A DNA stretch of 64,000 bases from contig MU657185.1 in the NCBI GenBank assembly GCA_026770575.1, positions 387,423 to 451,422 on the forward strand, in the 5' to 3' direction. A model generated the notes under the pieces. That model was not told where the DNA came from. It was given only the letters and a program-made list of their open reading frames with translations, and made no database searches. This document shows positions 26,642 through 36,537 of this stretch, in pieces. Within the stretch, counting starts at the first letter, position 1, and every line of letters begins with the position of its first letter. This DNA is from Pelagophyceae sp. CCMP2097 (taxonomy: Eukaryota; Sar; Pelagophyceae). The position numbers and the translations under genes are program-made.

Positions 26642-29600
26642 ATGTCCAACGCGACGTACAATGCGCTGTGGGGGGAGGCCATGTCGGAGCTGACGGAGCA
26701 GGTCCACCTCGAGGACCCGGCGCTCATCGATGGTGCCGAGCAGACAGAGCCGGTATGCACCATCAACGAGCGGCGTCTCTTTCGAAGAGCCGCCATGGGG
26801 CTCGGCGAGGGCTCGCCCCGCAGAGGTGCACACGTGCCAGTTGCGAGGTCCTCCCAAATCCGGCCGGTCGGCGACCGTCGGTGGGCGGACGACGTCCCTC
26901 GACGGACGACGCGCGCAGCTCTGTGCTCGCGTTCGCACCTCACCCGGTCTATGCGACGATCGGGTCGACGAGTGGCGCTGACGTACGGGTCGTGGGAGCG
27001 CGCGAACAGACGAGTCGTTGAGTGGCCCGAAAACTGGGGTTCGAGACTGACGAGCGCTCGGTTGACGAGCTCTCTTTTCGAATGGATCCCTCGAGACGAA
27101 GAAGCTGACGCCTCCCTATTCGCAGCACCGGCCGACGAGCATCGTGCAGACGTTCCAGCACCTCGCGTGCCTGTACATTAAGCGAGTTGGACCTTTGTGC
27201 TTGCCTCGCCAGACGCGGGTCTGGCGCCCCCGGCGCTCCGGCCGTGTCGGACGCTTCATCGCAGGTACCTGCAGATCTTCAAGCGGCTGGAGACGTGCTA
27301 CGACTGTGCGTGCCTCAGCTGTTGCGCGTCCTTTTCGGCGCGCGGACGGCGTCGCTTTAGGCATGGTGCACCCGCAGAAGCGCGAGGACGTGCTGCAGGT
27401 GCTGGAGCTGGTGATCCGGCGCGTGCTGGAGCTGAAGCACGCGCTGGTGAAGTACAATCCGCCGAACCCGGCCGTGCGGCGCGCGCCGGGCAAGCCGGAG
27501 AAGGCGTTTGCGTGGGAGTATGTCAACCTTGACGACATCCTCGTCGACTTGAAGCTGCCGCCGGAAACGCTCGAGGTGCCCGTGCCGCGCTACTTCAAGG
27601 AAAACAGCGTCGCCGCGCGCCGCGTGCGCGACCGCATCGTCGCCGGCTACATGAAGGTGCGCGCGCTTGACCCGCGCGCCGAGGCAGAGGCCAGCGGTGC
27701 GCGGCGGGCCGGTCCGCAGCCGAGATTAGGTGCGGCACGGCGTGGACCGCGTGCCTCTGGAGGAGGAGGAGGCCGTGGAGTCTGGCGCGAAGATGGAGGT
27801 GTCGCAGTCCATCGAGATCATCCAGCGCAACGAGCGCGGGCGGCAGGGCAAGCAGCGCGCTCTTCTGGTCAAGGAGCTGCGCGAGGAGGAGAAGCGCCGC
27901 CGGTACTACGACGCGACGGCGCAGGCGGAAATGGACCCGGAGATTGCGGCGATCAACATCCAGCGCCTCTTCCGCGGCTTCTTCTCGCGCGCGCGCGCCG
28001 CCGCCGCGCGCGAGGAGGAGCTCGTCTTCATCGGCATGCGGCCGCCGAAGCGCGGCGGCGCGACGGGCGCGGCGGACGACTCGCGGCCCGAACTCACGAC
28101 GGCGTACAAGAAGCGCAAGCAGGAGCAGGCCGACCACCGCGCGGCGTACGAAAAGGCGCTGGTGGACCTCAAGGACGTGGTGGCCGAGGAGGAGGGCCCG
28201 CACATGCGCGCCGAGCTCCGCGGCGAGCGCACGGACTGGGTCACACACATGATCGAGACGACCAAGGAGATCCCAGACGACTTGGAGGGCTTTTACCCGG
28301 ACAAGTTCCCCGCGCAGGCCGAGGAGAAGGCTGCTTCGGAGGCGCCGGCCAAGGGCGACAAAAAGGCGGACAAGAAAGCCTCTAAGGAGGACAAAAAGGC
28401 TAAGGGCAAAAAGGCTAAGGCCAAGGGCCCCGCGGCCGAGGAGAAGGCCGAGGAGCTGCCTTTGCTGCAGGGCACCACCGAGCTGACGACGGCGATGCAC
28501 GGCCGCCTGCGCGAGTACGAGGGCGACTGGGAGGAGCGGGACGAGTCGGAGAACTTTGCGCAGAAGCACGACGTCGAGCTGGCCAAGCGCGCCATCCGCG
28601 GCGACGTGCGCCTCGAGATCCGCGACCAGGTCGACGAGATGCTCCGAATGAACCTGAAGAAAATTAAGATGCAGCTCACAAAGACGGCGCCAAAGGCGGC
28701 GAAGGGGAAAAAGGACAAAAAGCCCAAGGGGAAAAAGGGCAAGAAGGACAAGGGCGCCAAGGGGAAAAAGGGCAAGGCTTTACCCGGCGAGAAGCTGGCC
28801 GAGTTGAAGGGCTTGGGCGTCGAGGAGATGCTGGCGCTTTTGGTAGAGGCCAAGGTCGTCAACGACTACCGCGACCGCCGCATCTCCGACCTCGTCGGCG
28901 ACTTTAACTACCTCGGCACGGTGCAGCAGCACACGGAGTCGCACCACGGCCGCGAGTGGGCGCCGCCGGACCCGTCGATGGCCCAGCTCCGCGCGGCGCT
29001 GACGGAGTACTGCGTCTTGCCACTCGGCTCGGCGGAGATCAAGGCCAAGCTGGACGACCAGTACAACGTCAAGGCGCTGCTCCTCTACGGCCCCCCCGGC
29101 GCGGGCAAGACGATGATGGCCGCCGCCGTGGCCAGCGAGCTCGGGGCGCTGCTTTTGAACATTTCACCTACAAAGCTCAAGGGCCACTTCACGGGCAAGA
29201 ACGGCGCCACGAAGATGATGCACTGCATCTATTCCGTCGCGAAAGACGCCGCCTTTGCGCCAGTCGTCGTCTACATGGACGACTGCGAGCAATTCTTCGC
29301 AAGAGACACCGCGTTTTTCGGGAAAACGAGATACGTGGGGCCCTCGACGGCGGGGCCCTCGCCCTGACTCTCGCGCAGGTTGGCGGCGGCAAGAAGTCGA
29401 AGGCGGCGGACAAAGACGGCCCCGGCCGCTTCAAAAAGGACCTCGCCACGTACAAAAACGCCTTTGTCAAGGAGGACCGCGTCATCTTCATCGGCACGAC
29501 GCGCGCGCCGGACAAGGGCGACGTCAAGGAACTGCGAGCGTTCTTCGACAAGGTGCTCTACATGCCCCACCCCGACTACGCCTCGCGGCTCATGCTCTGG

Positions 29601-30152
29601 CGCCGCTGCATCCAGCAGCAGCTCGCCCTCGGGCCCGACCGCGCCACGTGAGCCCCGCCAAAGCCGACGCCGGGCCGCGCTGCGGCCGACGCGACGCGTG
29701 TAGGCACCGGTCGCTGCCAGACGACTTCGACCTGTCCACGCTGGCGCACATCTCCGAGGGCTTCTCCGCGGGGTCCATCTGCGCGACGGTGGCCAAGACG
29801 CTGACCAAGCGGCGCGTCGAGCGCCTCGACAAACGGCCGCACAACGAGACCGAGTTCCTCAACTCGTGCGTCCCGCCTTTCGACGCGCCGAACCATCGCG
29901 GGGGAGCCTCGAAGTTTGGGCGATGTGACGCTCCGCCGCAGGCTCGCGCACGACGCGGCGAAGATGAACAACGTCGGGCCGGGCAAGACGGACGACGCCG
30001 TCTACAAAGACTTTACTGGCAAAATCACGGGCCTCGACGACGAGCGCAAGCGCGCCAAGGACGAAAACGAGGGCGGCGGCGACAAGGGCGGCGAGGACAA
30101 GGGCAAAAAGGAGAAAAAGGGCGAGAAGAAAGCCGGCAAGAAGAAGAAGTAA
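26642..30152 (+). CDS. DRC11: DRC11/IQCA1, nexin-dynein regulatory complex subunit
   Basis: AAA-ATPase-like subunit of the ciliary nexin-dynein regulatory complex, which links outer microtubule doublets and regulates dynein. Eight exons (26642-26752, 27102-27172, 27265-27305, 27361-27656, 27730-29334, 29379-29646 or 29647, 29704-29865, 29942-30152) give about 921 aa, near the family size; ending exon 6 at 29647 closes the frame. Diagnostic segments are MSNATYNALWGEAM, YLQIFKRLETCYDCMVHPQKR, FAWEYVNLDDILVDLKLP, an IQ motif (INIQRLFRGFFSRAR), Walker A LLYGPPGAGKTMM, a Walker B-like VVVYMDDCE, and IFIGTTRAPDKGDVK followed by MPHPDYASRLMLW. Long Lys-rich stretches separate the domains. The C-terminus is a KKEKKGEKKAGKKKK tail. 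Some 5' exon boundaries are less certain. Confidence 0.9.
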
Positions 30153-30452
30153 GCCGCAAAACCCTCTGCTTTTACAATTGTACCACTGGCCCCCCTGTGT
30201 CCACTGGGAGCCCGCTCAGGAACTGTCCCCCACGTGTATCCATCGGGACACAAGCGGCGTGGCGCGGCCGGCGCGGCGATTCAGGCCTCGCCGAGGGGCC
30301 TTCTCCGAAAAGCCATCGCAAATTTTGGCGAGACGCCTGACTCCGCGCGGAAGGCCCATCTCGGTCGAGTCCCTCAATTGATGCACTTGATGGACGAGCA
30401 CTAGAGGAAGCCGAGCCTCTCTCTCGGGTGCGTCCGCGCATAGTAAAAAAAG
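30153..30452. other. Intergenic region, no gene recognised
   Basis: Between DRC11 and the RRM/RAP gene, both on the plus strand. It is slightly less GC-rich than coding DNA, with cccctgtgtccactggga and cacgtgtatccatcgggaca as loosely similar words. It presumably holds the DRC11 3' end and the next promoter. Confidence 0.35.
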
Positions 30453-33416
30453 ATGTGGCCACGCGCGTGCCTCGTCGTGCTCGTGCTGGCGCACTCCGCC
30501 GCGGGCCTCGCGCTGAAGGCCAAATCGGACCTCTTCGTCCACAACCTGCCGCGCGACGTCACGGAGGATGACTTGCGCGGCGCGTTCGAACAGCTGTGCG
30601 ATGTGCGGAGCGTCACGGTCCCCGTCGACCGCGAAACGGGCGAGGCGCGAGGCTTCGCGTTCGTGACCATCGAGGCCCAAGAGGCGGCGGTCTGCGACGC
30701 AGTGCGCATCGCGCTGGACGGCTCGGCGCTGGGCGGCCGCCGCATCAAGGTGGCGCTCGCCGCGCCTGCCAAAGAAGCGCCGGCGCCAAAGGTTTCGAGG
30801 CGCTCCGCAGACGCGGCGGCCATCGCGCTCAACAAGCAGCTCGTCGCCTGCGAGGCCGCTGTGAACGTCCTCGCGCTCTTCGAGAACAACGGCGAAGAAT
30901 TTAACTGCGTGAACATGGCCACGTCGCTGCACCGCGTCGGAGTGCTCAGCCGTTCGTTCGAAAAGTCCTCTGCGCCGCTCCTCCGCAAACTCGCGGACCG
31001 CGCCGCATCGAGCATTACTGACGACGCTCCGCAGTGGGAACCTCGGCACCTCGCGAATGCGTGCTGGGGCATGGCCAAAATCGGCGACGTCAAAGCGCTG
31101 GCGCTTTTCGACGCCATCGCTGCAGAAGCACCGAAGAAGATGGCGACGTTCACCTCGCAAAACCTCGCGAATACGGCGTGGGCTTTTTCGACGGCGGGCG
31201 TCGCGGCGCCGGCGCTCTTCGAGGCCGTCGCTGCGGAATCATTAAAGAAGATCGCGACTTTCAAGCCGCAAGAGCTCGCAAACACCGTGTGGGCGTATTC
31301 GACAGCGGGAGCTTCGGAGGCAAATCATGCCTTGTTTGAGGCCGTCGCTGCAGAAGCGCTGAAGAAGATCGCGACTTTCAACCCGCAAGAGCTCGCAAAC
31401 ACCGTGTGGGCTTTTGCAAAGGCGGGAGTCGCGGCGCCGGCGCTGTTCGAGGCGGCCGCTGCGGCAGCGCCCCCAAATATTGCCATGTTCAACTCGCAAA
31501 ACCTCGCAAACACCGCGTGGGCTTATTCAAAGGCGGGAGTCAAGGCGCCGGCGCTGTTTGAGGCCATCGCCGCAGAAGCGCCCAAGAAGATCGCGACGTT
31601 TACCGCGCAAGCGCTCGCGAACATCGTGTGGGCTTATGCGACGGCGGGCGTCGCGGCGCTGGCGCTGTTCGAGGCTGTCGCTGCGGAAGCACCGAGGAAG
31701 ATTGCGACGTTCAACCCGCAAGAACTCACGAACACCGTGTGGGCCTACGCAACTGCGGGCGTCGAGGCGCCGGCGCTATTCGAGGCGGTCGTTGCAGAAT
31801 CATCAAAGAAGATCACAGCGTTCAATTCGCAAGAGCTCGCAAACACCGTGTGGGCATACGCGACGGCGAAAGTCGAGGCGCCGGCGCTGTTCGAGGCCGT
31901 CGCCGCAGAAGCACCGAAGAAGATCGCATCATTCAATCCGCAAGAACTCGCAAACACCGTGTGGGCTTATGCGACGATGAAAGTCGAGGCGCCGGCGCTG
32001 TTCGAGGCCGTCGCCGCAGAAGCACCGAAGAAGATCGCCATGTTCAACCCGCAAGCGCTCGCGAACACCGTGTGGGCCTATTCGACGGCGGGATTCGCGG
32101 CGCCGGCGCTGTTCGAGGCCGTCGCTGCGGCAGCGCCCCAAAAGATTGCGACGTTCAACTCGCAAAACCTCGCAAACACCATGTGGGCTTATGCGACGGC
32201 GGGGGTCGAGGCGCCGGCGCTGTTCGAGGCTGTCGCCGTGGAGGCATCGGAGAGGATCACGGCGTTCAACCCGCAAGACCTCGCGAACATCGTGTGGGCT
32301 TATTCCAAGGTGGGTGTTGAGTCGCTGGCGCTGTTCGAGGCGGTCGCTGCAGAAGCACCAAAGAAGATCGCGATGTTCAACCCGCAAAACCTCGCGAACA
32401 CCATATGGGCTTATTCCAAGGCAGGAGTTGGTGCACCGGCGCTCTTCGCTGCGGTCGCCGCAGAGGCTCCAAAGAAAGTCGCGACGCTCGACCCGCAAGC
32501 GCTCGCAAACATCGTGTGGGCTTATGCGACGGCGGGAGTCCAGGCGCGGATGCTGTTCGAGGCGATTGCTGCAGAAGCACCGCGGAAAATCGCGGCGTTC
32601 AGCCCGCAAGCGCTCGCGAACACTGCGTGGGCCTATTCGACGGCGGGCGTCGAGGCGCCGGCGCTGTTCGCGGCGATTGCTGAGAGAATTGAGGCGAAGA
32701 TGAGTGATTTCAGTCCCGACGGGCTGTCTCAGATGCACCAAGTCTACATTCACCTCCGACTGGAGGCGCCGCAGCACGTGCTGACTTTGCTCCTGAGTCG
32801 ACACGAGGCCGAACTTCGAGCGGCTTATAGTCGGCAAGAGTCGAGGCCATCTCGGTCGCAGCTCGATGTGTCGGCAGCGCTGTCTCGCATCGGCTGGGAG
32901 CACGAGTACGAGCACGTCACTGCCGAAGGGATCAGCCTCGATATGGCGCAGCCGGCTGCCATGGTGGCCGTGGAGTTCGACGGCCCGACGCATTATCTTG
33001 CGGGCTCCTCGAATGGCGTTTCCAGTCGTCGCGTGCTCGACGGCACATCCAAGTTCAAGGAGCGCCTGCTCCGTGGCCTGGGCTGGCAGCTGTTCCGCGT
33101 GCCTTACTTTGAGTGGTACGCGCTAAAATCGAGCGCCAAGCGAGAAGCGTACTTGCGCGACGGCATCGCCACGTCCAGTCCGACTCGAGGTGCTGCTGTC
33201 CAGTCGACTGGGCAGCAGCTTCCGACGTCGGCGGATGGCGACGCTGCGTCGGCGACGACGGGCGAGGCTGCGAGCCGAGAGTGCGGCGCGGCGGCGTACT
33301 CGCAGTTGCTGGTCAAGGATCTCAAGGCGCTCTTAAAGGAGCGCGGCCTCAAGCAGTCGGGCCTCAAGAAGGAGCTCGTCCAGCGGCTCGAGGCGGCGCT
33401 GCCCAGCAGTCGATGA
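30453..33416 (+). CDS. RRM-HPR-RAP-SAP organellar RNA-binding protein
   Basis: Intronless 987-aa protein. Residues 1-20 form a signal-like leader (MWPRACLVVLVLAHSAAG). An RRM follows at about 26-105, with RNP2 LFVHNLP and RNP1 RGFAFVTIE. About 15 tandem 37-aa repeats occupy residues 195-756, with consensus QELANTVWAYATAGVEAPAL and a second helix FEAVAAEAPKKIATFNP. This is the pattern of heptatricopeptide (HPR) or OPR-type repeats found with RAP domains. A RAP domain follows (about 836-905: VAVEFDGPTHYL, LRGLGWQLFRVPYFEW) and then a SAP motif (LKALLKERGLKQSGLKKELV). RAP proteins act on RNA in mitochondria or plastids, so organellar RNA processing or translation is the likely role. A paralogue lies 24 kb downstream on the other strand. 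Confidence 0.88.
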   Translation: MWPRACLVVLVLAHSAAGLALKAKSDLFVHNLPRDVTEDDLRGAFEQLCDVRSVTVPVDRETGEARGFAFVTIEAQEAAVCDAVRIALDGSALGGRRIKVALAAPAKEAPAPKVSRRSADAAAIALNKQLVACEAAVNVLALFENNGEEFNCVNMATSLHRVGVLSRSFEKSSAPLLRKLADRAASSITDDAPQWEPRHLANACWGMAKIGDVKALALFDAIAAEAPKKMATFTSQNLANTAWAFSTAGVAAPALFEAVAAESLKKIATFKPQELANTVWAYSTAGASEANHALFEAVAAEALKKIATFNPQELANTVWAFAKAGVAAPALFEAAAAAAPPNIAMFNSQNLANTAWAYSKAGVKAPALFEAIAAEAPKKIATFTAQALANIVWAYATAGVAALALFEAVAAEAPRKIATFNPQELTNTVWAYATAGVEAPALFEAVVAESSKKITAFNSQELANTVWAYATAKVEAPALFEAVAAEAPKKIASFNPQELANTVWAYATMKVEAPALFEAVAAEAPKKIAMFNPQALANTVWAYSTAGFAAPALFEAVAAAAPQKIATFNSQNLANTMWAYATAGVEAPALFEAVAVEASERITAFNPQDLANIVWAYSKVGVESLALFEAVAAEAPKKIAMFNPQNLANTIWAYSKAGVGAPALFAAVAAEAPKKVATLDPQALANIVWAYATAGVQARMLFEAIAAEAPRKIAAFSPQALANTAWAYSTAGVEAPALFAAIAERIEAKMSDFSPDGLSQMHQVYIHLRLEAPQHVLTLLLSRHEAELRAAYSRQESRPSRSQLDVSAALSRIGWEHEYEHVTAEGISLDMAQPAAMVAVEFDGPTHYLAGSSNGVSSRRVLDGTSKFKERLLRGLGWQLFRVPYFEWYALKSSAKREAYLRDGIATSSPTRGAAVQSTGQQLPTSADGDAASATTGEAASRECGAAAYSQLLVKDLKALLKERGLKQSGLKKELVQRLEAALPSSR

Positions 33417-33468
33417 TGCGAGGAGCACGTGTATATGTAAAAGTGCTTGCCTTGTACAAGGGTAGTCA

Positions 33469-33511
33469 CTAGGATTCCTACAATGTAGTACAAGTGTAGT
33501 AGGAATTCCTT
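33469..33511. repeat. Second copy of the AT-richer palindromic element
   Basis: Contains ctaggattcctac (33469-33481), identical to a 13-mer at 23942, followed by gtagtaggaattcct. The self-complementary cttgtacaag lies just upstream. It lies in the intergenic space after the RAP gene. Confidence 0.5.
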
Positions 33512-33637
33512 TCCCGAGGTGCCTTTCTTAACATTCGCCGGTTTTGGAGAAGGTTCGAGTGGTTTGAGTGGTTTCCGACTGAGTCCTGAAGGACGTCTAG
33601 GACGCGTCGACGGTCGTCTACTGGGGCGATTGGCGCG

Positions 33638-34425
33638 ATGCGGGGCCTGACGTACTGGCTCGGGAAGACGCTCTACGTTTCATGCACGAACCGCGCGCGG
33701 GGCCTCTCGCTCGTCGCGTCGCGCGGGCCCGGCTTCCTGATGCCCGACTCGTCGGCGTTCTCGCCCCTCGAGGCGGAGCCGACGGTCGACGACCTCGTCG
33801 CCGCCGTCCTGGACGCGTACGCTTTTGACGCGCGGAAGAAGGAACTCGGGGCGGACGTCGGGCGAACGACGCGCGCGGACGGCGGCGAGCTGGACTCGGG
33901 CCTCGTCTTCGCGGGCCTCGGCGAGCCACTGCTGCGGTGGCGCTGCGTCGCCGAGGCGACGCGGCGTATCCGCCTCGAGCACGAGTCCATCCCCATCCGG
34001 CTCAACACGAACGCGCTGCCGCTGGTCGGCGACGACGCCGCCGAAATGGCGCGCCTGCTTAGCGACGCCGGCCTCAATGCCGCGAGCGTGAGCCTCAACG
34101 CCGCCGACGCGGCCGCGTACGCGGCGCTCATGCTGCGCCCGCCGGACCACGACGCGGCGTACCATTCGTCGCGTGAAGACGCAATCGGCGACGTTTCAGG
34201 CGCCTCGTTTGCCGTCGCGTGCTCGACCATCGTTGCCTTCGCAGAGGCCGGCATCCAGGTCCGTCGGCACCTCGTCGGGACGTGGCTCGAGACGGCCTCG
34301 ACGCCGCCGCGCTATAGGTCTCGGCCACCGCCGTCGAGCGGCCCGGCGTCGACGTGGCCGCGGTCCGCACCCTCGCCTTTGCGCTCGGCGCCGTCGAGTT
34401 CAAGGCCCGGAGCTGGTTCCCCTAG
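33638..34425 (+). CDS. TatD-associated-type radical SAM fold lacking cluster cysteines
   Basis: Predicted 242-aa protein with exons 33638-34258 and 34318-34425 (59-nt GT-AG intron joining EAGIQ to VSATAVERPG). The layout follows the short radical SAM proteins associated with TatD nucleases: LYVSCTNR start, an EP-D segment (AEPTVDDLVAAVLDAY), the GxGEP loop VFAGLGEPLLR, IRLNTNALP, VSLNAADAAAYAAL and a final VDVAAVRTLAFALGAVEFKARSWFP. The CxxxCxxC motif that binds the 4Fe-4S cluster would fall right after TNR. Here those positions are Ala20, Ser24 and Ala27 (NRARGLSLVASRG). The protein therefore should not bind the cluster in the normal way and is probably not a radical SAM enzyme, although the open frame and clean splice argue that it is expressed and maintained. 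Confidence 0.65.
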
Positions 34426-34514
34426 CTGAAGTCGCGAGTTTAAGCCCAGGAGTCGGCGTCCCGAGTTCAAGCCCCGTAGTAGGGGCCTGTATAAGCCATG
34501 AATTCTTAAGTCGC

Positions 34515-35327
34515 CTATCCGAAGCCGCGCGCGGGGGGCAGCGATGCCGGGTCGACCGCGGGCCCCGCGGCGGCGCTCCGCTTGCCGGCCCTCTTGCCGC
34601 CCTTGCGGTGGTGGAAGAGGACGAGGGACCACCTCTCGCCGGACTTGACGTCGGAGACGGCGTGCGCGACGTCTGCGCTGTGGTGCGTCGCGGCGCCCTT
34701 TTTCCGCGCGGCCTTGACGACGCCGCCGTTGGAGAGGAGCAGCAGGTCGCCGCCGGCGTAGCCCGTGGACAGCGCAACGCTCGTCGAGACGTCGGACGTG
34801 TCACAGTGGAAGGGGAGGCGCGGCCGCGTCACAGCCGAGTAGCGCCGCACAAAGGCCGTCCAGTTGAGCGCCGCGGGGCCCGCGGCGCCGAGCAGCTCTG
34901 CCGCGGGCGCGAGGAGGCCGTCGAGGCTCGGGCAGAGCGCGGCGAGGTCGGCGGCGGCGACCGTCGTCTGGTAGCTCGGCGCGCCGTCGACGGAGTCGAG
35001 GTCCGCGTGCAGCCGGGGCGCGGCCCACGCGACGAGGGCGTCGCACTCGGCCGCCGTGAGCGCCGCGTGCTGCCGGACGTCGTCGCGCTTCAGCGCGGCG
35101 AGCGCGCGCTCGCGGTCGGCGCGCGACAGCGGCAGCGAGACGACGAAGCCCTTGAGGTCCTTGAGCCCGGAGACGTCGCCCGACGTGATGACCTTTTGCA
35201 CGTTTTTAGGCTGTTTCGCGAGGCTGAGCGAGAAGAGCGGGTGCGCCGCGGGGCCCACCGTGAGCGCATTCGACGCGCAGACGAGGCCGCACAGGACGGC
35301 CGACAGGAGCGGCATCGGCTTGCACAA
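34515..35327 (-). CDS. 2OG-Fe(II) oxygenase, prolyl-hydroxylase-like
   Basis: Intronless 270-aa protein with a signal-like N-terminus (MPLLSAVLCGLVCASNALT). The double-stranded beta-helix motifs are present: HxD as His174 and Asp176 in PFHCDTSDVSTSVAL, the distal His222 in DVAHAVSDV and a following Arg in SGERWSLVLFHHR. GYAGGDLLLLSNGG matches the turn before the distal His in prolyl-4-hydroxylase-like enzymes. It is expected to hydroxylate a protein or small-molecule substrate using 2-oxoglutarate and O2; the leader suggests the secretory pathway or plastid. The C-terminal 40 residues are basic and low-complexity. It is not closely similar to the other 2OG oxygenase in the window. Confidence 0.8.
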   Translation of the reverse strand: MCKPMPLLSAVLCGLVCASNALTVGPAAHPLFSLSLAKQPKNVQKVITSGDVSGLKDLKGFVVSLPLSRADRERALAALKRDDVRQHAALTAAECDALVAWAAPRLHADLDSVDGAPSYQTTVAAADLAALCPSLDGLLAPAAELLGAAGPAALNWTAFVRRYSAVTRPRLPFHCDTSDVSTSVALSTGYAGGDLLLLSNGGVVKAARKKGAATHHSADVAHAVSDVKSGERWSLVLFHHRKGGKRAGKRSAAAGPAVDPASLPPARGFG

Positions 35328-35523
35328 GGGGCCCGGGCCTCAAGAGTCCGAGTCCGACTCGGAGCGGATTTGTCGCCCAAATCACCTGACTCGGAGTTCT
35401 AAACACACGGACGACGACGACGGCGGCAGCGCTCCCCGGCCCGGGGACGTCCGGACGAGGATCGAGCGAGAAGCCCGGTGGCCCTCGCGACCTGCTCCCG
35501 CGGCGGAGGGACAGATTGTGGCT

Positions 35524-36259
35524 TTAGACGCCGCCGGGGTTGCCCGTGCAGGCGAGGAGGCAGCAAGAGCAGCGGCGCTTCCAGTCGCCGCCAAAGGGCG
35601 CGCAGCTGTAGCCGCAGGCGGGCGGCCGCGCCGCGGGCGCCGACGCCACGACGGTCGGCTCGACGACGCGGCAGCTTGCTGGGTCGAGGATGAGCGCTGA
35701 GAGGCCGGGTTCGACCTCCCGCACGTCGACGACGGCCGCAGAGACCAGACAGAGCGACCCCGGCTCCAGCAAGCCTGCGCGCGCCGCCTCCAGGCGGCGG
35801 GTCGACTCCTGAGTGGGGGCTCACCGATCACGGCCGTCTTGTGTAGACCGGAGTATGCCACGACCGCCGTCGAAATGCCTTTTTTTTCGACCGGCTCCAA
35901 GAGCTCGAACCGCGCAGAGTCCGCGCCGCCGTCGGGCCTGTGGGGCGCGGGCCTCGAATCGGCCCAGAAAAAGGCGGGGAGACTCGCAGTAGCTTGGCGC
36001 GCGCGTCGCGGAGCGTGGCCATGGGTTTTTGATGCGCGCCGCGCGGCGGGCTGGCCGGAGGCGCGTCGAGCCCCCCGTGGGGGACGCGCGGCTGCGGCGG
36101 CGGCGCGGCGTCGAGGACGCTGAACTCAGTCGTTTCGAACTCTGGTGCTTCGGCATCGGCCAACTCGCTCAAGGCTACCCGCCGCGTCGGAGACCGCGAC
36201 CGTCGCGTCGGAGACTGCGCAGTCTGCACGACGCCGCTCATGAAGATGCGCGTATCCAT
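35524..36259 (-). CDS. Unknown protein with cysteine-rich C-terminus
   Basis: Predicted 211-aa protein with exons 36259-35988, 35937-35825 and 35774-35524. The first intron (50 nt) needs a GC donor (GCGAGTCTCC); the second (50 nt) is GT-AG. After splicing a continuous, protein-like core appears: FELLEPVEKKGISTAVVAYS, then TAVIGLLEPGSLCLVSAAVV. Residues about 185-211 are cysteine-rich: CGYSCAPFGGDWKRRCSCC followed by LLACTGNPGGV, which could bind metal or be lipid-modified. The N-terminal 100 residues are Pro/Arg-rich and probably disordered. No family is recognised. Confidence 0.5.
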
Positions 36260-36537
36260 GTGCCACGCCCGGTCCACGAGGTCGGTCGGAGCCCGGGATT
36301 CTTCGACACCTCAAAAAGTTTCGGGTGGGAAAGGAGCTTGAGTCCAGGCTACATCTAGGTGGTGCCCCCAGAAGGGGTCAGTCGTGCGCATTCTCGACGT
36401 GGTGATGCACGAACTTTGGCTTAGATCCTCTGGAGCTTAGCTGCCGGGGGCGCTGTCGCGCCGTGTATGATTATCGGGCGGCGGCCTGTCGACCTTTTGT
36501 GTCGAACCAGCGGGCGCCGCCCCTCCGCGGGCGCGGC

